The notes under the pieces: generated by a model
What the model was told of the DNA's origin: nothing
Database searches by the model: none
Seen by the model: the letters and a program-made list of their open reading frames with translations, nothing else
Shown here: positions 17,261-29,780 of the stretch, piece after piece
Numbering within the stretch: the first letter of the stretch is position 1
Layout: every line of letters begins with the position of its first letter
Translations under genes and position numbers: made by a program
Assembly: GCF_900105165.1 (NCBI RefSeq)
Contig: NZ_LT629740.1
Location: forward strand, 3,658,001 to 3,722,000
Origin: Mucilaginibacter mallensis
GTDB taxonomy: Bacteria > Bacteroidota > Bacteroidia > Sphingobacteriales > Sphingobacteriaceae
DNA length: 64,000 nt
Direction: 5' to 3'

Positions 17261-18388
17261 TTATTTAGCCCCGCCTGCAGGTGCGCCTGCCGCAGCAGGC
17301 TTGCCCAAAGTTATCTTACCCTTATCTCGCAAGCGTTGGAAACCATCTGTTATCACCTTATCGCCCTCGTTTATTCCCGACATGATAACCACATTTGCCC
17401 CTATACGTGGTCCCAACTTTACTTTATGCTGAAGAGCAATAGTATCCTGTGATACAAACACAAAAAACTCACCCATCTGCTCGGTTATTGCCTTATATGG
17501 AATTATTAAACGATTACCCGATTCACTGTTCAACACCTGCAACACGCAGCTCATGCCATCCTTTAGCACATCCTGTTTATTCGGGAACTGTATCCTCACG
17601 GTAACTGTACCTGTTTGATTATTCACGCCCCTGTCAATCGCCAAAACTTTGCCCGGCTCATTGTAAGCACTATCGTTTGACAGCTTTAATTTAAAGGTAG
17701 AATCGGTACCACTTTGTTTTAATTTATAGAACCTGGCAATATCTTGTTCGTTGATCACCACATCAACACCAATGGGGTGCTCGCTCGATATGGTATTTAA
17801 TAATGTAGTGCCCGGTGATACCTGCGACCCCAGCCTAACCTGCGAAATGCCTATCCTGCCGGTAAACGGCGCGGTTATAGTTGCATAGGAAAGATCTGTT
17901 TTGGCTGATAGTACTGTCGCCTTGGCCACATCAACATCACCTTTGCTTGATAAATAAGCAGCCTGGGCCTGGTCAACCGTTTGGCGCGCCACAGCATCGT
18001 TTTGCAGCAGCATATTGTAGCGGTCAATATCTTTTTGCGCTTTTACCAGGTTTGCGTTCGCGCTGCCGAGGTTCGCCTCAGCCTGGTTATAGGCCGCAAC
18101 ATATTTACGGCGGTCAATCTCATAAAGCTCTTTACCCTGCGGCACCACATCACCTTCTTTAAAAAATATGCCGGTAATAAAGCCCGAAACCTGGCTTCTT
18201 AACTCTACGATATTTAACGCGGTAACAGTTCCCTGATACTCGTCATAATAAATAGCTTCAGCGGTTTTGGCTTCGGCAACATTTACCGGTGTTGGTGGCA
18301 GCTCCGCATTAGATTTGCCTTTTTTGCCACATGATACAGCAAACAGCAAAGCAATTGGGGTAAGGAAAAGGATATATCTGTTCTTCAT
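17261..18388 (-). CDS. RND efflux periplasmic adaptor lipoprotein (MFP)
   Basis: Membrane fusion protein linking pump and outer-membrane channel. From the ATG at 18388 the signal peptide ends in a lipobox (LFAVSC, Cys20), so it is a lipid-anchored AcrA/MexA-type adaptor. Then come a biotinyl-lipoyl-like half (LRSQVSGFITGIFFKEGDVV), an alpha-hairpin with heptads, and the barrel (TITAPFTGRIG). A TTG 15 nt further upstream overlaps the tolC stop and is rejected, because the lipoprotein signal fits the ATG. The gene follows tolC by 11 nt. Confidence 0.94.
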   Translation of the reverse strand: MKNRYILFLTPIALLFAVSCGKKGKSNAELPPTPVNVAEAKTAEAIYYDEYQGTVTALNIVELRSQVSGFITGIFFKEGDVVPQGKELYEIDRRKYVAAYNQAEANLGSANANLVKAQKDIDRYNMLLQNDAVARQTVDQAQAAYLSSKGDVDVAKATVLSAKTDLSYATITAPFTGRIGISQVRLGSQVSPGTTLLNTISSEHPIGVDVVINEQDIARFYKLKQSGTDSTFKLKLSNDSAYNEPGKVLAIDRGVNNQTGTVTVRIQFPNKQDVLKDGMSCVLQVLNSESGNRLIIPYKAITEQMGEFFVFVSQDTIALQHKVKLGPRIGANVVIMSGINEGDKVITDGFQRLRDKGKITLGKPAAAGAPAGGAK

Positions 18389-18399
18389 ATGATGGTAAT

Positions 18400-19752
18400 T
18401 CAATTTGATTGTGGTGTAAGGGTTCCTAATGCTTTTTCAAGATCTATTTTGCTGGATAATAACTGGAATAAAGCGTTATAATAATTTAATTCCGCGGTAC
18501 GCAGGTCTGATTGTGCAACAATTACATCCAGGTAAGTTTTTATCCCCTCCCGGTATTGCAGGCTCACTACCTTATATACATCTTTTGCCAGGTCAACGTT
18601 TTGCTTCAGTATCTCCCAATTGGTATAATTACTCTTATAGCTGGCCAGTGCCTGCACATATTCGGTATTGATCGTATTTTGTGAATTTTCTATATCAATA
18701 TCGGCACGACTAGACTGCAACCGGGCCTTACTTAAATTCTGCAGGCGCTTTGTTCCCTGAAAAATGGGAAATGATAATGTAAGCCCATAATAGCCTGAGG
18801 GATAATCATTATTATACAAGCTGGAAAATTTACTGCTTATATAATTAAGACTGTATGCTCCTATGGCAGATACAGAAGGTAAAAATTGCCATTTATAATA
18901 ACTTACGTTTATATTCTGTAATGTTTTTGTGGTTTGCAATTGCTGATATTCAATGCGCTTGTTATAATCCAGCTGCTGATTGGTATCAATATATGCTTCA
19001 CTCTCATAATGGGCAGAATCATAAGCCAGGGTTAAAGTAGTACCTGCTTTTACACCCATTATTTGTTTAAGATAGGCTAATTTGGCTTTTATTGATTCGG
19101 TTGTTTGCTTACGGCTGGCTATTGAATTATTTAACGCTATGGTAGCTTGCTTATAATCTGTTTTATCTGCAGTACCAGCCTGATACTTACTGTAAGAATC
19201 TTTCAGGCTCCGTTGCAGCCTTACAATATCCTCATTTAATATATCCAATTGCTTTTGTGATAGCAGTACATCAAAAAATGCTTTGCTCACATCCGACAAT
19301 ACATTGATCTGGCTGCTCAGTGTATTTTGTTTATAGTATAACCGCGAATAATTAGCTGTTTTGGCAGCTAATAACACATCACTATTATATATAACCTGGC
19401 TGGCCTGTAGTCCTAAGCTCGAATATTCATCAAGATTTGGTGCGGCCACCGTCTGCCCGGTTGTTGTTGATGTGGTTCCAGTGCTGAACGCTACCGGCAC
19501 ACTGCCTTTAAAATAATGTTCATACTCGCCTGATGAGCTTAATTGCGGCAGCCACCCCGCCAGACCTATTTTAACATCCTTTTCATTAATCTGCTCATCA
19601 ATTGCTGCCTGCCTTACCGCGGGTTGGTTACGCAAAGCAAACTCAATACATTGCTTTAAAGTAACAACCGTATCGGTACTTGCCTGGCCAAAAACAACTC
19701 TGGGTAAACATAATGTTAAATTAATTAGTAGTAGTAGATATATTTTTTTCAT
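18400..19752 (-). CDS. TolC-family outer-membrane efflux channel
   Basis: 450 residues with a signal peptide ending FGQ, then the two outer-membrane-efflux repeats (long coiled-coil helices with QLDILNEDIVRLQRSLKDS and YRREGI-like QYREGIKTYLDVIVAQSDL). It supplies the exit duct of the tripartite pump. First gene of the operon; a perfect inverted repeat 35 nt upstream is a likely operator. Confidence 0.94.
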   Translation of the reverse strand: MKKIYLLLLINLTLCLPRVVFGQASTDTVVTLKQCIEFALRNQPAVRQAAIDEQINEKDVKIGLAGWLPQLSSSGEYEHYFKGSVPVAFSTGTTSTTTGQTVAAPNLDEYSSLGLQASQVIYNSDVLLAAKTANYSRLYYKQNTLSSQINVLSDVSKAFFDVLLSQKQLDILNEDIVRLQRSLKDSYSKYQAGTADKTDYKQATIALNNSIASRKQTTESIKAKLAYLKQIMGVKAGTTLTLAYDSAHYESEAYIDTNQQLDYNKRIEYQQLQTTKTLQNINVSYYKWQFLPSVSAIGAYSLNYISSKFSSLYNNDYPSGYYGLTLSFPIFQGTKRLQNLSKARLQSSRADIDIENSQNTINTEYVQALASYKSNYTNWEILKQNVDLAKDVYKVVSLQYREGIKTYLDVIVAQSDLRTAELNYYNALFQLLSSKIDLEKALGTLTPQSN

Positions 19753-22418
<2,666 letters not shown>

Positions 22419-22422
<4 letters not shown>

Positions 22423-23405
22423 AAAAGCGGGTTTTAATAACCGGTGCAAGTGGTTTTGTAGGCTATCATTTAATTGAGGAGGCTTTGCATAACAACCTTG
22501 ATGTTTATGTTGCTGTACGAAAAACAAGCGACATCAGCCATCTTAAAGAGTTTAATATCCAATACACCTACCCTGAGTTTGATAACCTTATATCCTTAAA
22601 AAAAGAACTTAAGGAAAAACAATACGATTATATTATACATGCTGCCGGCGCCACCCGGGCGCGGTCGCAAAACGAATATAATACTATAAATGCCGAATAC
22701 ACTTATAACCTTGCAGCGGCAGCACAAACAGCTGATATTAATTTAAAAGGCTTTGTGTTTATCAGCAGTCTGGCAGCAGTTGGCCCGCTCAATACTTTAA
22801 GCGGCACCATAACCGAAGATACCATCCCCAACCCTATTACTGACTATGGCAGAAGTAAACTACTGGCTGAGGAGCAATTAAAAAGTATATCTTCATTACA
22901 CTATACTATACTTAGGCCCACAGCCGTTTATGGACCACGAGATACAGGGATCTTCATCTTTTTTCAACAATTAAAAAGAGGAATTGAACCTTATATTGGC
23001 CAGGCAGAGCAAAAGCTTAGTTTCATATATGTTAAGGATTTGGCTAAAGCAGCTATTAAGGCCTTGTATACGTGCGACCAAAAGACCTATAATTTATCCG
23101 ACGGGAATTTTTACAGTAGATACGAATTGGGAACAATCGCAAAAAATGTACTAAATTTGAAAACCTTAAAGTTTCATCTGCCTGTAAATTTTGTAAAAAT
23201 AATAGCTTCAATATCAGAAAATGTCAGTTCTTTGCGCAACAAAGCCGCAATACTCAACAGCGATAAGTTAAAAGAGCTAACAGCCGTAAACTGGGATTGT
23301 GATATTGAGAAAGCGAAACACGAACTGGGTTACTACCCCATTTATAACCTGGATAAAGGCCTTGCCGAAACGCTTGCCTGGTACAAAAAGAACAAATGGC
23401 TGTAG
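22419..23405 (+). CDS. extended SDR NAD(P)-dependent reductase, candidate ketosphinganine/ceramide reductase
   Basis: 328 residues with the Rossmann signature TGASGFVG (8-15), the HAAG motif, Ser117 and the catalytic YGRSK (Tyr143, Lys147): an atypical/extended short-chain dehydrogenase of the epimerase type. Sphingolipid synthesis needs reduction of the 3-keto group made by SPT. In Caulobacter this is done by CerR, an epimerase-like SDR acting on the ceramide. The four-base overlap with the acyltransferase gene supports that role here. A sugar-nucleotide function cannot be excluded from sequence alone. Confidence 0.72.
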
Positions 23406-23430
23406 CCAGTATAATAATAAATTAAAGTAA

Positions 23431-24753
23431 ATGAAAAGTAACATTCAACCTGCCGAAGGAAAACTTGGGATTTTGATTCCGGGATTAGGCGCCGTAGCTA
23501 CTACACTGATTGCTGGTGTTGAAGCTGTAAAAAAAGGGATATCGCAGCCAATTGGCTCACTTACCCAAATGGGAAACATACGTTTAGGTAAAAGAACGGA
23601 AAACCGTAACCCCAAGGTTAAGGAATTTGTACCATTAGCTGATTTAAACGATATTGTTTTTGGAGGCTGGGATGTGTACTCCGATAACGTATTTGAAGCA
23701 GCCACGCACGCTAAAGTGCTTGAAGCAGGTTTATTACATTCAGTAAAAGCTGAACTGGAAGCAGTTGTTCCGATGAAAGCTGCATTTGACCAAAACTATG
23801 CTAAAAACCTTACTGCAACTCACGTTAAAGAAGGCACAAGATATGAGCTTGCCCAGGCTGTTATGAAAGACATCCAGGACTTCAAAGAAAAAAATAACTG
23901 TACCCGTATAGTTGTATTATGGTGCGGTTCAACCGAGATCTATTACGAAGCATCAGAAATACATGAAACCCTTGCAAATTTTGAGCAAGCGTTATTAGAT
24001 GACAACAAGCTGATATCGCCAAGTATGATATATGCTTACGCTGCTTTAAAATTAGGTATCCCTTATGTAAATGGCGCACCTAACTTAACAGTTGATACCC
24101 CGGCCTTAATTGAGTTGGCTAAATTAACTGATACCCCTATTGCAGGTAAGGATTTCAAAACCGGCCAAACATTAATGAAAACTATTTTAGCACCAGGCTT
24201 AGCTGCACGCTCACTTGGTGTTTCAGGATGGTTCTCAACCAACATTTTAGGTAACCGTGATGGTTTGGTATTGGATGATCCGGATAACTTTAAAACAAAA
24301 GAAGTTTCAAAATTAGGTGTACTGGAAGACATTTTACAACCTGAAAGAAACCCTGAATTATACGGCGACCTTTACCACAAGATCAGGATCAACTACTACC
24401 CTCCGCATGGCGATAACAAAGAAAGCTGGGATAACATCGATATCTTCGGTTGGTTAGGTTACAAAATGCAGATCAAGATCAATTTCCTTTGCCGCGACTC
24501 AATTCTTGCAGCGCCTATCGCACTGGATCTGGCCTTATTTGTTGACCTTGCAAAACGTGCTAACATGAGCGGTATACAGGAGTGGTTATCCTTCTACTTA
24601 AAATCACCGCAAACTGCACCAGGCTTGCCTGCTGAAAATGATATTTTCAAACAATTAATGAAACTGCAAAATACATTACGCCACATGATGGGTGAAGATT
24701 TGATCACTCACTTAGGCTTGGATTACTACCAGGAACTGGTTGATACCCTATAA
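23431..24753 (+). CDS. myo-inositol-1(3)-phosphate synthase
   Basis: Converts glucose 6-phosphate to inositol phosphate with NAD+. 440 residues, a usual length for prokaryotic-type enzymes. The N-terminal nucleotide-binding loop reads LIPGLGAVATTLIAGVEA; DVYSDNVFEAA, VLWCGSTEIYYEA, GVSGWFSTNILGNRDG and NIDIFGWLGYKMQIKINFLCRDSILAAP are characteristic segments, the last holding the lysines of the active site. The product feeds the phosphatidylinositol-phosphate synthase encoded 3.4 kb downstream. It follows the reductase gene by 25 nt. Confidence 0.93.
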   Translation: MKSNIQPAEGKLGILIPGLGAVATTLIAGVEAVKKGISQPIGSLTQMGNIRLGKRTENRNPKVKEFVPLADLNDIVFGGWDVYSDNVFEAATHAKVLEAGLLHSVKAELEAVVPMKAAFDQNYAKNLTATHVKEGTRYELAQAVMKDIQDFKEKNNCTRIVVLWCGSTEIYYEASEIHETLANFEQALLDDNKLISPSMIYAYAALKLGIPYVNGAPNLTVDTPALIELAKLTDTPIAGKDFKTGQTLMKTILAPGLAARSLGVSGWFSTNILGNRDGLVLDDPDNFKTKEVSKLGVLEDILQPERNPELYGDLYHKIRINYYPPHGDNKESWDNIDIFGWLGYKMQIKINFLCRDSILAAPIALDLALFVDLAKRANMSGIQEWLSFYLKSPQTAPGLPAENDIFKQLMKLQNTLRHMMGEDLITHLGLDYYQELVDTL

Positions 24754-24758
24754 TAAGA

Positions 24759-25217
24759 ATGTTGTTTCATAAACTGGTTGCCACCAGCCTGGGCATTGGA
24801 TATATTGGCAAAGGAGCCGGAACAGTTGCTGCTGTTGCTTGCTGTATTTGCTGGTACCTTGCCTGGGCCGGTGCATATCAGGCAATCCCTTCGGTAATAA
24901 TTACCGTATGTATATTGTTTGTTGGCATTTGGTCATCAAACAAAGTTGTGCCACTTTGGGGCGAAGATCCGGCCCGGGTGGTAATTGATGAAGTTGCCGG
25001 TATGTGTATCAGCATGCTTTTTTTACCGGTGAATGTAACATATGTGTTATGTGCACTTTTATTGTTTCGCTTTTTTGACATAGTAAAGCCCCTATACATC
25101 AAAAAAATGGAACTTTTACCCGGCGGATGGGGAATTATGATGGATGATGTGCTGGCCGGCATTTATACTAACATCCTGCTGCAACTCGTTGTAGCGTTTA
25201 AACTATTGAAATTTTAA
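24759..25217 (+). CDS. PgpA-family lipid phosphatase
   Basis: 152 residues with four hydrophobic segments and the PgpA hallmarks GKGAGT (17-22), EDPARVVIDEVAG (Asp70, Asp77, Glu78) and RFFDIVKP. PgpA dephosphorylates phosphatidylglycerophosphate. In the inositol-lipid cluster of Bacteroides a PgpA-like protein stands beside inositol-phosphate synthase and is assigned to remove phosphate from phosphatidylinositol phosphate. The same context here (5 nt after the synthase gene) supports this second role. Confidence 0.87.
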   Translation: MLFHKLVATSLGIGYIGKGAGTVAAVACCICWYLAWAGAYQAIPSVIITVCILFVGIWSSNKVVPLWGEDPARVVIDEVAGMCISMLFLPVNVTYVLCALLLFRFFDIVKPLYIKKMELLPGGWGIMMDDVLAGIYTNILLQLVVAFKLLKF

Positions 25218-25588
25218 TGTCAACTTTTATAAAAGCCCAGGCCTCCTCGATTATCGCCACCCTTTTTGACTTTTTGACCACAATAGTCTGTAAGGAATTT
25301 TTCTACTTTTGGTACGTAATTGCGAGTTTACTTGGCACTATAGTTGGAGGTGTTACCAATTTTGCTTTGGGCAGAAACTGGGTCTTCAACCGTAAGGAAA
25401 AAAAGATACCTATGCAGGTATTAAAATACCTTATAATTTGGAATGGTAATTTATTACTATCAACTTTAGGCGTGTTTATAGTTACTCATTATTTAGGATT
25501 AAGTTATATTATATCAAAAATAATAGTATCTGTTACAGTGGGTGTTACTTATAACTATCTGCTGCAAAAGAGATTTGTATTTGCATAA
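25217..25588 (+). CDS. GtrA-family membrane protein
   Basis: 123 residues with four transmembrane helices; GGVTNFALGRNWVFNRKEKK and a C-terminal YLLQKRFVF are typical of GtrA proteins, which are thought to flip polyprenyl-phosphate sugars or similar lipids. The ATG shares a base with the stop of the phosphatase gene (TAATG), so the two are translationally coupled. In this cluster a lipid-flipping role for an inositol lipid or its precursor is plausible but unproven. Confidence 0.8.
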   Translation: MSTFIKAQASSIIATLFDFLTTIVCKEFFYFWYVIASLLGTIVGGVTNFALGRNWVFNRKEKKIPMQVLKYLIIWNGNLLLSTLGVFIVTHYLGLSYIISKIIVSVTVGVTYNYLLQKRFVFA

Positions 25589-25601
25589 TTGCATAAAGTA
25601 C

Positions 25602-28163
25602 ATGGATTGTAGAAACTTTTATAAAAGATTATTTTTTTTAACGTTCTTTTTATTCCTTACGTCGTCGTTTTTGTTTGCGCAAAATACTGTGATTACAGGC
25701 GTAGTAACAGACGCGGGCAACAGACAACCCCTTATAGCTGTTACAGTTTCATTTCCGGGAACTTCTATCGGCACCAATACCGATGCCCAGGGCAAATTTA
25801 CTGTCAGTACAAACATCCCAACTTATGATCATATTAAAATATCATATGTAGGTTATAAAGAAGCTATTTTACCGGTTGTACCCGGCAAAACACAGGTAAT
25901 AAACGTAAAACTGTTTCCTGAAGCTCAAACACTTAAAGAGGTTGATATAAAATCTGGCAAAAAAGTTAAATATCGTAACAAGGATAACCCCGCTGTTGAA
26001 CTTATTCGTCAGGTTATTGCCCATAAAAAGCAAAACCGCCCTGAAAGTTACCCCTATGTTGAGTATAAGGAGTACGATAAAATGGTATTTTCATTTGTTA
26101 ACGTTAATCCCAAAATAACTGAAAAGAAATTTTTCCGCAAATACAAATTTGTAATTGATAACCGTGATACTACATCGGTACCGGGAAAATCATTGCTTCC
26201 TATTTATGTGGATGAGAAAATAGCGCAGATATATTACCGCAAAAGTCCTGAAAAAACAAAAACCACTGTATTAGGCGAAAAACACGTTGATTTTGGTGGT
26301 GCTGTTGATAGCGAAGGTATCGGTCAGTATTTTAAGCATATGTATGCTGATATTGATATTTACGATAATAGCATCTTCCTGATGACCAATAACTTTTTAA
26401 GCCCTATTGCTGAAAGTGCACCAACTTATTACAAGTTTTTCATTACCGATACACTGGTTATAAATAACACCAAGGTTGTTGAGCTTAGCTTTACCCCGCG
26501 TAATACTACTGATATGCTTTTTGAAGGGAAAATATATGTTACACTTGATGGTCATTTCGCAGTGCAGCATGCTAAACTTTACATCAACAAAAACATCAAC
26601 CTTAACTTTGTAAAAACAATGCATGTAAACCTGGATTTTGAACAAAATCCGGATGAACGTTACCACCTGAGCAAAAGCACAGTATATGCTGATTTTGGAC
26701 TAACAAAAAGTAAAAGCGGTGGTTTATATGGTATAAGAACGCGCACCTTTGGCAGTTATGCTGTAAATAAGCCACATCCCGATACCACTTACATTGCAGA
26801 TGCATCAGCCAACTCTGATGAAGTAAAGCACCGGACCGATCAATTTTGGGTACAAAACAGGCTCGATACCCTAACCACTACCGAATACAACACTTACCAT
26901 AACATTGATAGCCTAAAAACTATGCCTTCATACAAGCGTACTATGGATATAGCTACCTTGTTACTGGCTGGTTATAAATCGTTCGACTGGTTTGAGCTTG
27001 GGCCTGCCAATACTTTTTACAGCTTTGACCCTGTTGAAGGTTTCAGGTTGCGTGTTGGTGGCCGAACGACGCCAGAACTAAGCAAACGTTATTATTTTGA
27101 AACCTATGCCGCATATGGCTTTAAGGATGAGAAATGGAAATATTTTCTCAGTGCCACCTATTCACTAAACAATAAAACAATATATAAGTTCCCACAGGAT
27201 TATATACGGGCAAGTGTTCAGAAAGATGTGACCATACCGGGCGAAGATTTACAGTTTGTGCAGGAAGATAATTTCTTGCTCTCATTTAAACGTGGTAATA
27301 ACGACAAGTATTTATACAATGCATACTACAGACTTGACTATAAACACGAATATGAAAGTCATTTCTCATATGAAGTAGTCTTCACAAACCATACGCAATC
27401 AGCGGCCGGCTCATTATACTTTAATAATGTGATAAACGGTGAGCCTAATACGGTTACCAACCTTACTACATCTGATGTTACTACAACATTAAGGTACGCA
27501 CCTAACGAGCAATATTACCAGGGTAAAATATACAGGACCCCCATCCCTACCAAGTATCCTATATTTCAGTTAAACTATACCCAGGGAATAAATAATTTGT
27601 TTAACAGCAGTTACAGCTATGCCAAAATCCATGCCCAGATCGATAAACGTTTCTATCTGTCACAATTTGGTTTTGCTGATGTACGGGTTGAAGGCGCGAA
27701 AATTTTTGGCCAGGTACCTTATCCCCTGTTAAATATTTTCCGGGCCAACCAAACTTATGCGTATGACCTTTACTCCTACAACTTAATGAACTTTTTAGAG
27801 TTTGTGGGCGACCATAACGAAAGCATAAATATCGATCAGCATTTCCAGGGATACTTCTTTAACAAGATCCCGCTGTTGAAAAAACTGAAATGGCGCGAGG
27901 TGGCATCATTTAAAGGCATATATGGTGGCTTAAGCGATAAGAATGATCCTTTACTACACCCAGCCCTGTACCAATTCCCTGTTGATGGAAACGGCCAGGC
28001 TATAACACACGCATTAGGAAGCACTCCTTATATTGAGGGTAGTGTTGGCGTTGAGAACATATTTAAATTTGTACGTGTAGATCTTGTTAGACGGTTTACC
28101 TATTTAGATTACCTTAATGCCCCGAAATGGGGTGTTCGTGTATTGGTTCAATTTGATTTTTAA
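25602..28163 (+). CDS. outer-membrane protein with carboxypeptidase-like domain and DUF5686 barrel
   Basis: 853 residues from the ATG at 25602, which opens a signal peptide ending FAQ; the longer frame from 25542 would overlap the GtrA gene. Residues about 28-110 form a carboxypeptidase-regulatory-like beta domain (ITGVVTDAGNRQPLIAVTVSF). The rest matches the DUF5686 family, whose C-terminus is a long series of amphipathic strands ending in VLVQFDF, as in outer-membrane barrels. Not a TonB receptor: there is no plug. It lies 13 nt after gtrA in the lipid cluster, so it could help carry or anchor these lipids at the outer membrane, which is inference. Confidence 0.8.
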   Translation: MDCRNFYKRLFFLTFFLFLTSSFLFAQNTVITGVVTDAGNRQPLIAVTVSFPGTSIGTNTDAQGKFTVSTNIPTYDHIKISYVGYKEAILPVVPGKTQVINVKLFPEAQTLKEVDIKSGKKVKYRNKDNPAVELIRQVIAHKKQNRPESYPYVEYKEYDKMVFSFVNVNPKITEKKFFRKYKFVIDNRDTTSVPGKSLLPIYVDEKIAQIYYRKSPEKTKTTVLGEKHVDFGGAVDSEGIGQYFKHMYADIDIYDNSIFLMTNNFLSPIAESAPTYYKFFITDTLVINNTKVVELSFTPRNTTDMLFEGKIYVTLDGHFAVQHAKLYINKNINLNFVKTMHVNLDFEQNPDERYHLSKSTVYADFGLTKSKSGGLYGIRTRTFGSYAVNKPHPDTTYIADASANSDEVKHRTDQFWVQNRLDTLTTTEYNTYHNIDSLKTMPSYKRTMDIATLLLAGYKSFDWFELGPANTFYSFDPVEGFRLRVGGRTTPELSKRYYFETYAAYGFKDEKWKYFLSATYSLNNKTIYKFPQDYIRASVQKDVTIPGEDLQFVQEDNFLLSFKRGNNDKYLYNAYYRLDYKHEYESHFSYEVVFTNHTQSAAGSLYFNNVINGEPNTVTNLTTSDVTTTLRYAPNEQYYQGKIYRTPIPTKYPIFQLNYTQGINNLFNSSYSYAKIHAQIDKRFYLSQFGFADVRVEGAKIFGQVPYPLLNIFRANQTYAYDLYSYNLMNFLEFVGDHNESINIDQHFQGYFFNKIPLLKKLKWREVASFKGIYGGLSDKNDPLLHPALYQFPVDGNGQAITHALGSTPYIEGSVGVENIFKFVRVDLVRRFTYLDYLNAPKWGVRVLVQFDF

Positions 28164-28164
28164 C

Positions 28165-28172
28165 TATATTTG
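28165..28172 (+). promoter_or_regulatory. internal -7 box (TATATTTG)
   Basis: TATATTTG directly after the DUF5686 stop fits TAnnTTTG and stands 18 nt before the ATG at 28191. It may provide a second start for the distal lipid genes, and it argues against the TTG at 28170-28172 being a start codon. Confidence 0.45.
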
Positions 28173-28190
28173 AATAACCTGTATAAACAA

Positions 28191-28907
28191 ATGGAACAAC
28201 AAACGTCCGTGCGGAAAAACCTCCAGCTAGGTATCTATAAAGTTATTGACCCGGTTGTTAAAGTGCTTATTAAATTAGGGCTAACCCCTAATGCTGTCAC
28301 TTCAATTGGGTTTGTACTGAATGTAGGTGTGGCTGTTATATTTATTATAGGGGCCGAAGAAGGCAACCGCGGCGATCTTACCTATATAGGCTGGGCCGGT
28401 GGCCTCATATTATTTGCAGGTCTTTTTGATATGCTCGACGGGCAGGTGGCAAGGCTTGGCAACATGAAATCAACCTTCGGTGCATTGTATGATTCGGTGC
28501 TCGACCGCTATAGCGAGTTGATCATGTTTTTTGGCATTTGCTATTACCTGGTTGCTCACCACTACTTTTTAAGCTCCATATTCGCGTTTATAGCCCTTAT
28601 TGGCTCAATGATGGTAAGTTATGTACGCGCACGTGCCGAAGGCCTTGGAATAGAGGTTAAAGGCGGCTTAATGCAGCGACCTGAACGCGTGGTAACCATT
28701 GGCGTATTTGCCATTATTTGCGGTGTTTCATCAATGTATATCGGTGGTAATTATAAACTGTATATCCCGGGTGTTCGTTTTCATGTTTTCGAAACCATGT
28801 CGATATTTACCATTCCTATAACAGTATTAGCTTTATTAACTAATGTTACCGCGTTTAACAGGCTAAGGGATGCTAAAAAAATCATAGCTGAAGAAGAAAA
28901 TAAATAA
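28191..28907 (+). CDS. CDP-alcohol phosphatidyltransferase, likely phosphatidylinositol-phosphate synthase
   Basis: An integral membrane enzyme that joins a CDP-diacylglycerol-type donor to an alcohol. 238 residues from the ATG at 28191. The full signature DxxDGxxAR-x8-GxxxDxxxD is present (Asp80, Asp83, Gly84, Ala87, Arg88, Gly97, Asp101, Asp105). With inositol-phosphate synthase and a PgpA-type phosphatase in the same cluster, inositol phosphate is the most likely acceptor, so the product would be phosphatidylinositol phosphate. Sequence alone would also allow phosphatidylglycerophosphate synthase. Confidence 0.85.
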   Translation: MEQQTSVRKNLQLGIYKVIDPVVKVLIKLGLTPNAVTSIGFVLNVGVAVIFIIGAEEGNRGDLTYIGWAGGLILFAGLFDMLDGQVARLGNMKSTFGALYDSVLDRYSELIMFFGICYYLVAHHYFLSSIFAFIALIGSMMVSYVRARAEGLGIEVKGGLMQRPERVVTIGVFAIICGVSSMYIGGNYKLYIPGVRFHVFETMSIFTIPITVLALLTNVTAFNRLRDAKKIIAEEENK

Positions 28908-29158
28908 CCCATTTTGGTGTTAAAATATTAAAGTCGGATTAACTCACTGGCACAATATGTAATTTTGATGTGGTGATGAAGGCAAGCCCCTGAAAATATC
29001 ATATCTTCGCAATAATTATATAAATTTATTTATACTTATAAATATCTTTATTAAAATTGAACCGTTTCATTTTAAAATGGCTTGAGAAACATTAAAATGG
29101 ATCAGTTTTCCCATTTAGCAGGCAGAGAAATTATGAACGTTTTAAACCCTGAGGCATT

Positions 29159-29779
29159 ATGAAAAAAAAATATATTTCCAATTCACAGGAGTCTGTACGA
29201 ATGTTTAAAAGCGATCTGTTAGAATCGCTTTCTAAGGTTCATTTTACAGTGCCCCTATTCATCTTTGTTCCGGTTATTGCTTTCTGCATTTATAAATCGT
29301 TTGTACTGTCATTGGGTGTAGTTGCTTTCTTTGGCTTGTTTATACTCGGCCTTTTTGTATGGACGCTGGTTGAATATATAATGCACCGTTTTGTGTTTCA
29401 TTACGTACCTGCCGATAAACCATGGGCGATGCGTTTACACTTTATATTTCACGGTGTACACCATGATTACCCCAGCGATGCTAAAAGGCTGGTATTACCC
29501 CCATCGGTAAGTATACCACTGGCAACAGGTTTCTATTTTCTGTTTAATGCCATACTGCCGGTTAATGATATCTGGGGATTTTTTCCGGGCTTTATTTTAG
29601 GCTACCTTTTTTATGATATATCGCATTATGCCATACATCACTTTAACTTTAAGGGCAATATCTGGAAAAAAATTAAACAACATCATATGCTGCATCATTA
29701 CCAGGATCCTGACAAGGGATATGGTGTGAGCTCTCCCCTATGGGATAAGATTTTCCGTTCAGATTTTATTAAAAAATAG
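29159..29779 (+). CDS. FA2H-like fatty acid / ceramide 2-hydroxylase
   Basis: A 206-residue membrane-bound diiron hydroxylase of the fatty acid hydroxylase superfamily. Histidine clusters HRFVFHY (76-82), HFIFHGVHH (94-102), HYAIHH (156-161) and HHMLHH (175-180) supply the iron ligands. The segment HGVHHDYPSDAKRLVLPP is close to the hallmark of eukaryotic FA2H/Scs7, which alpha-hydroxylates ceramide acyl chains, more than to sterol desaturases. Sphingobacteria are known to contain 2-hydroxy-acyl ceramide phospholipids, which fits. The gene is separated from the previous one by 251 nt and from the next by one nt. Confidence 0.85.
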   Translation: MKKKYISNSQESVRMFKSDLLESLSKVHFTVPLFIFVPVIAFCIYKSFVLSLGVVAFFGLFILGLFVWTLVEYIMHRFVFHYVPADKPWAMRLHFIFHGVHHDYPSDAKRLVLPPSVSIPLATGFYFLFNAILPVNDIWGFFPGFILGYLFYDISHYAIHHFNFKGNIWKKIKQHHMLHHYQDPDKGYGVSSPLWDKIFRSDFIKK

Positions 29780-29780
29780 C

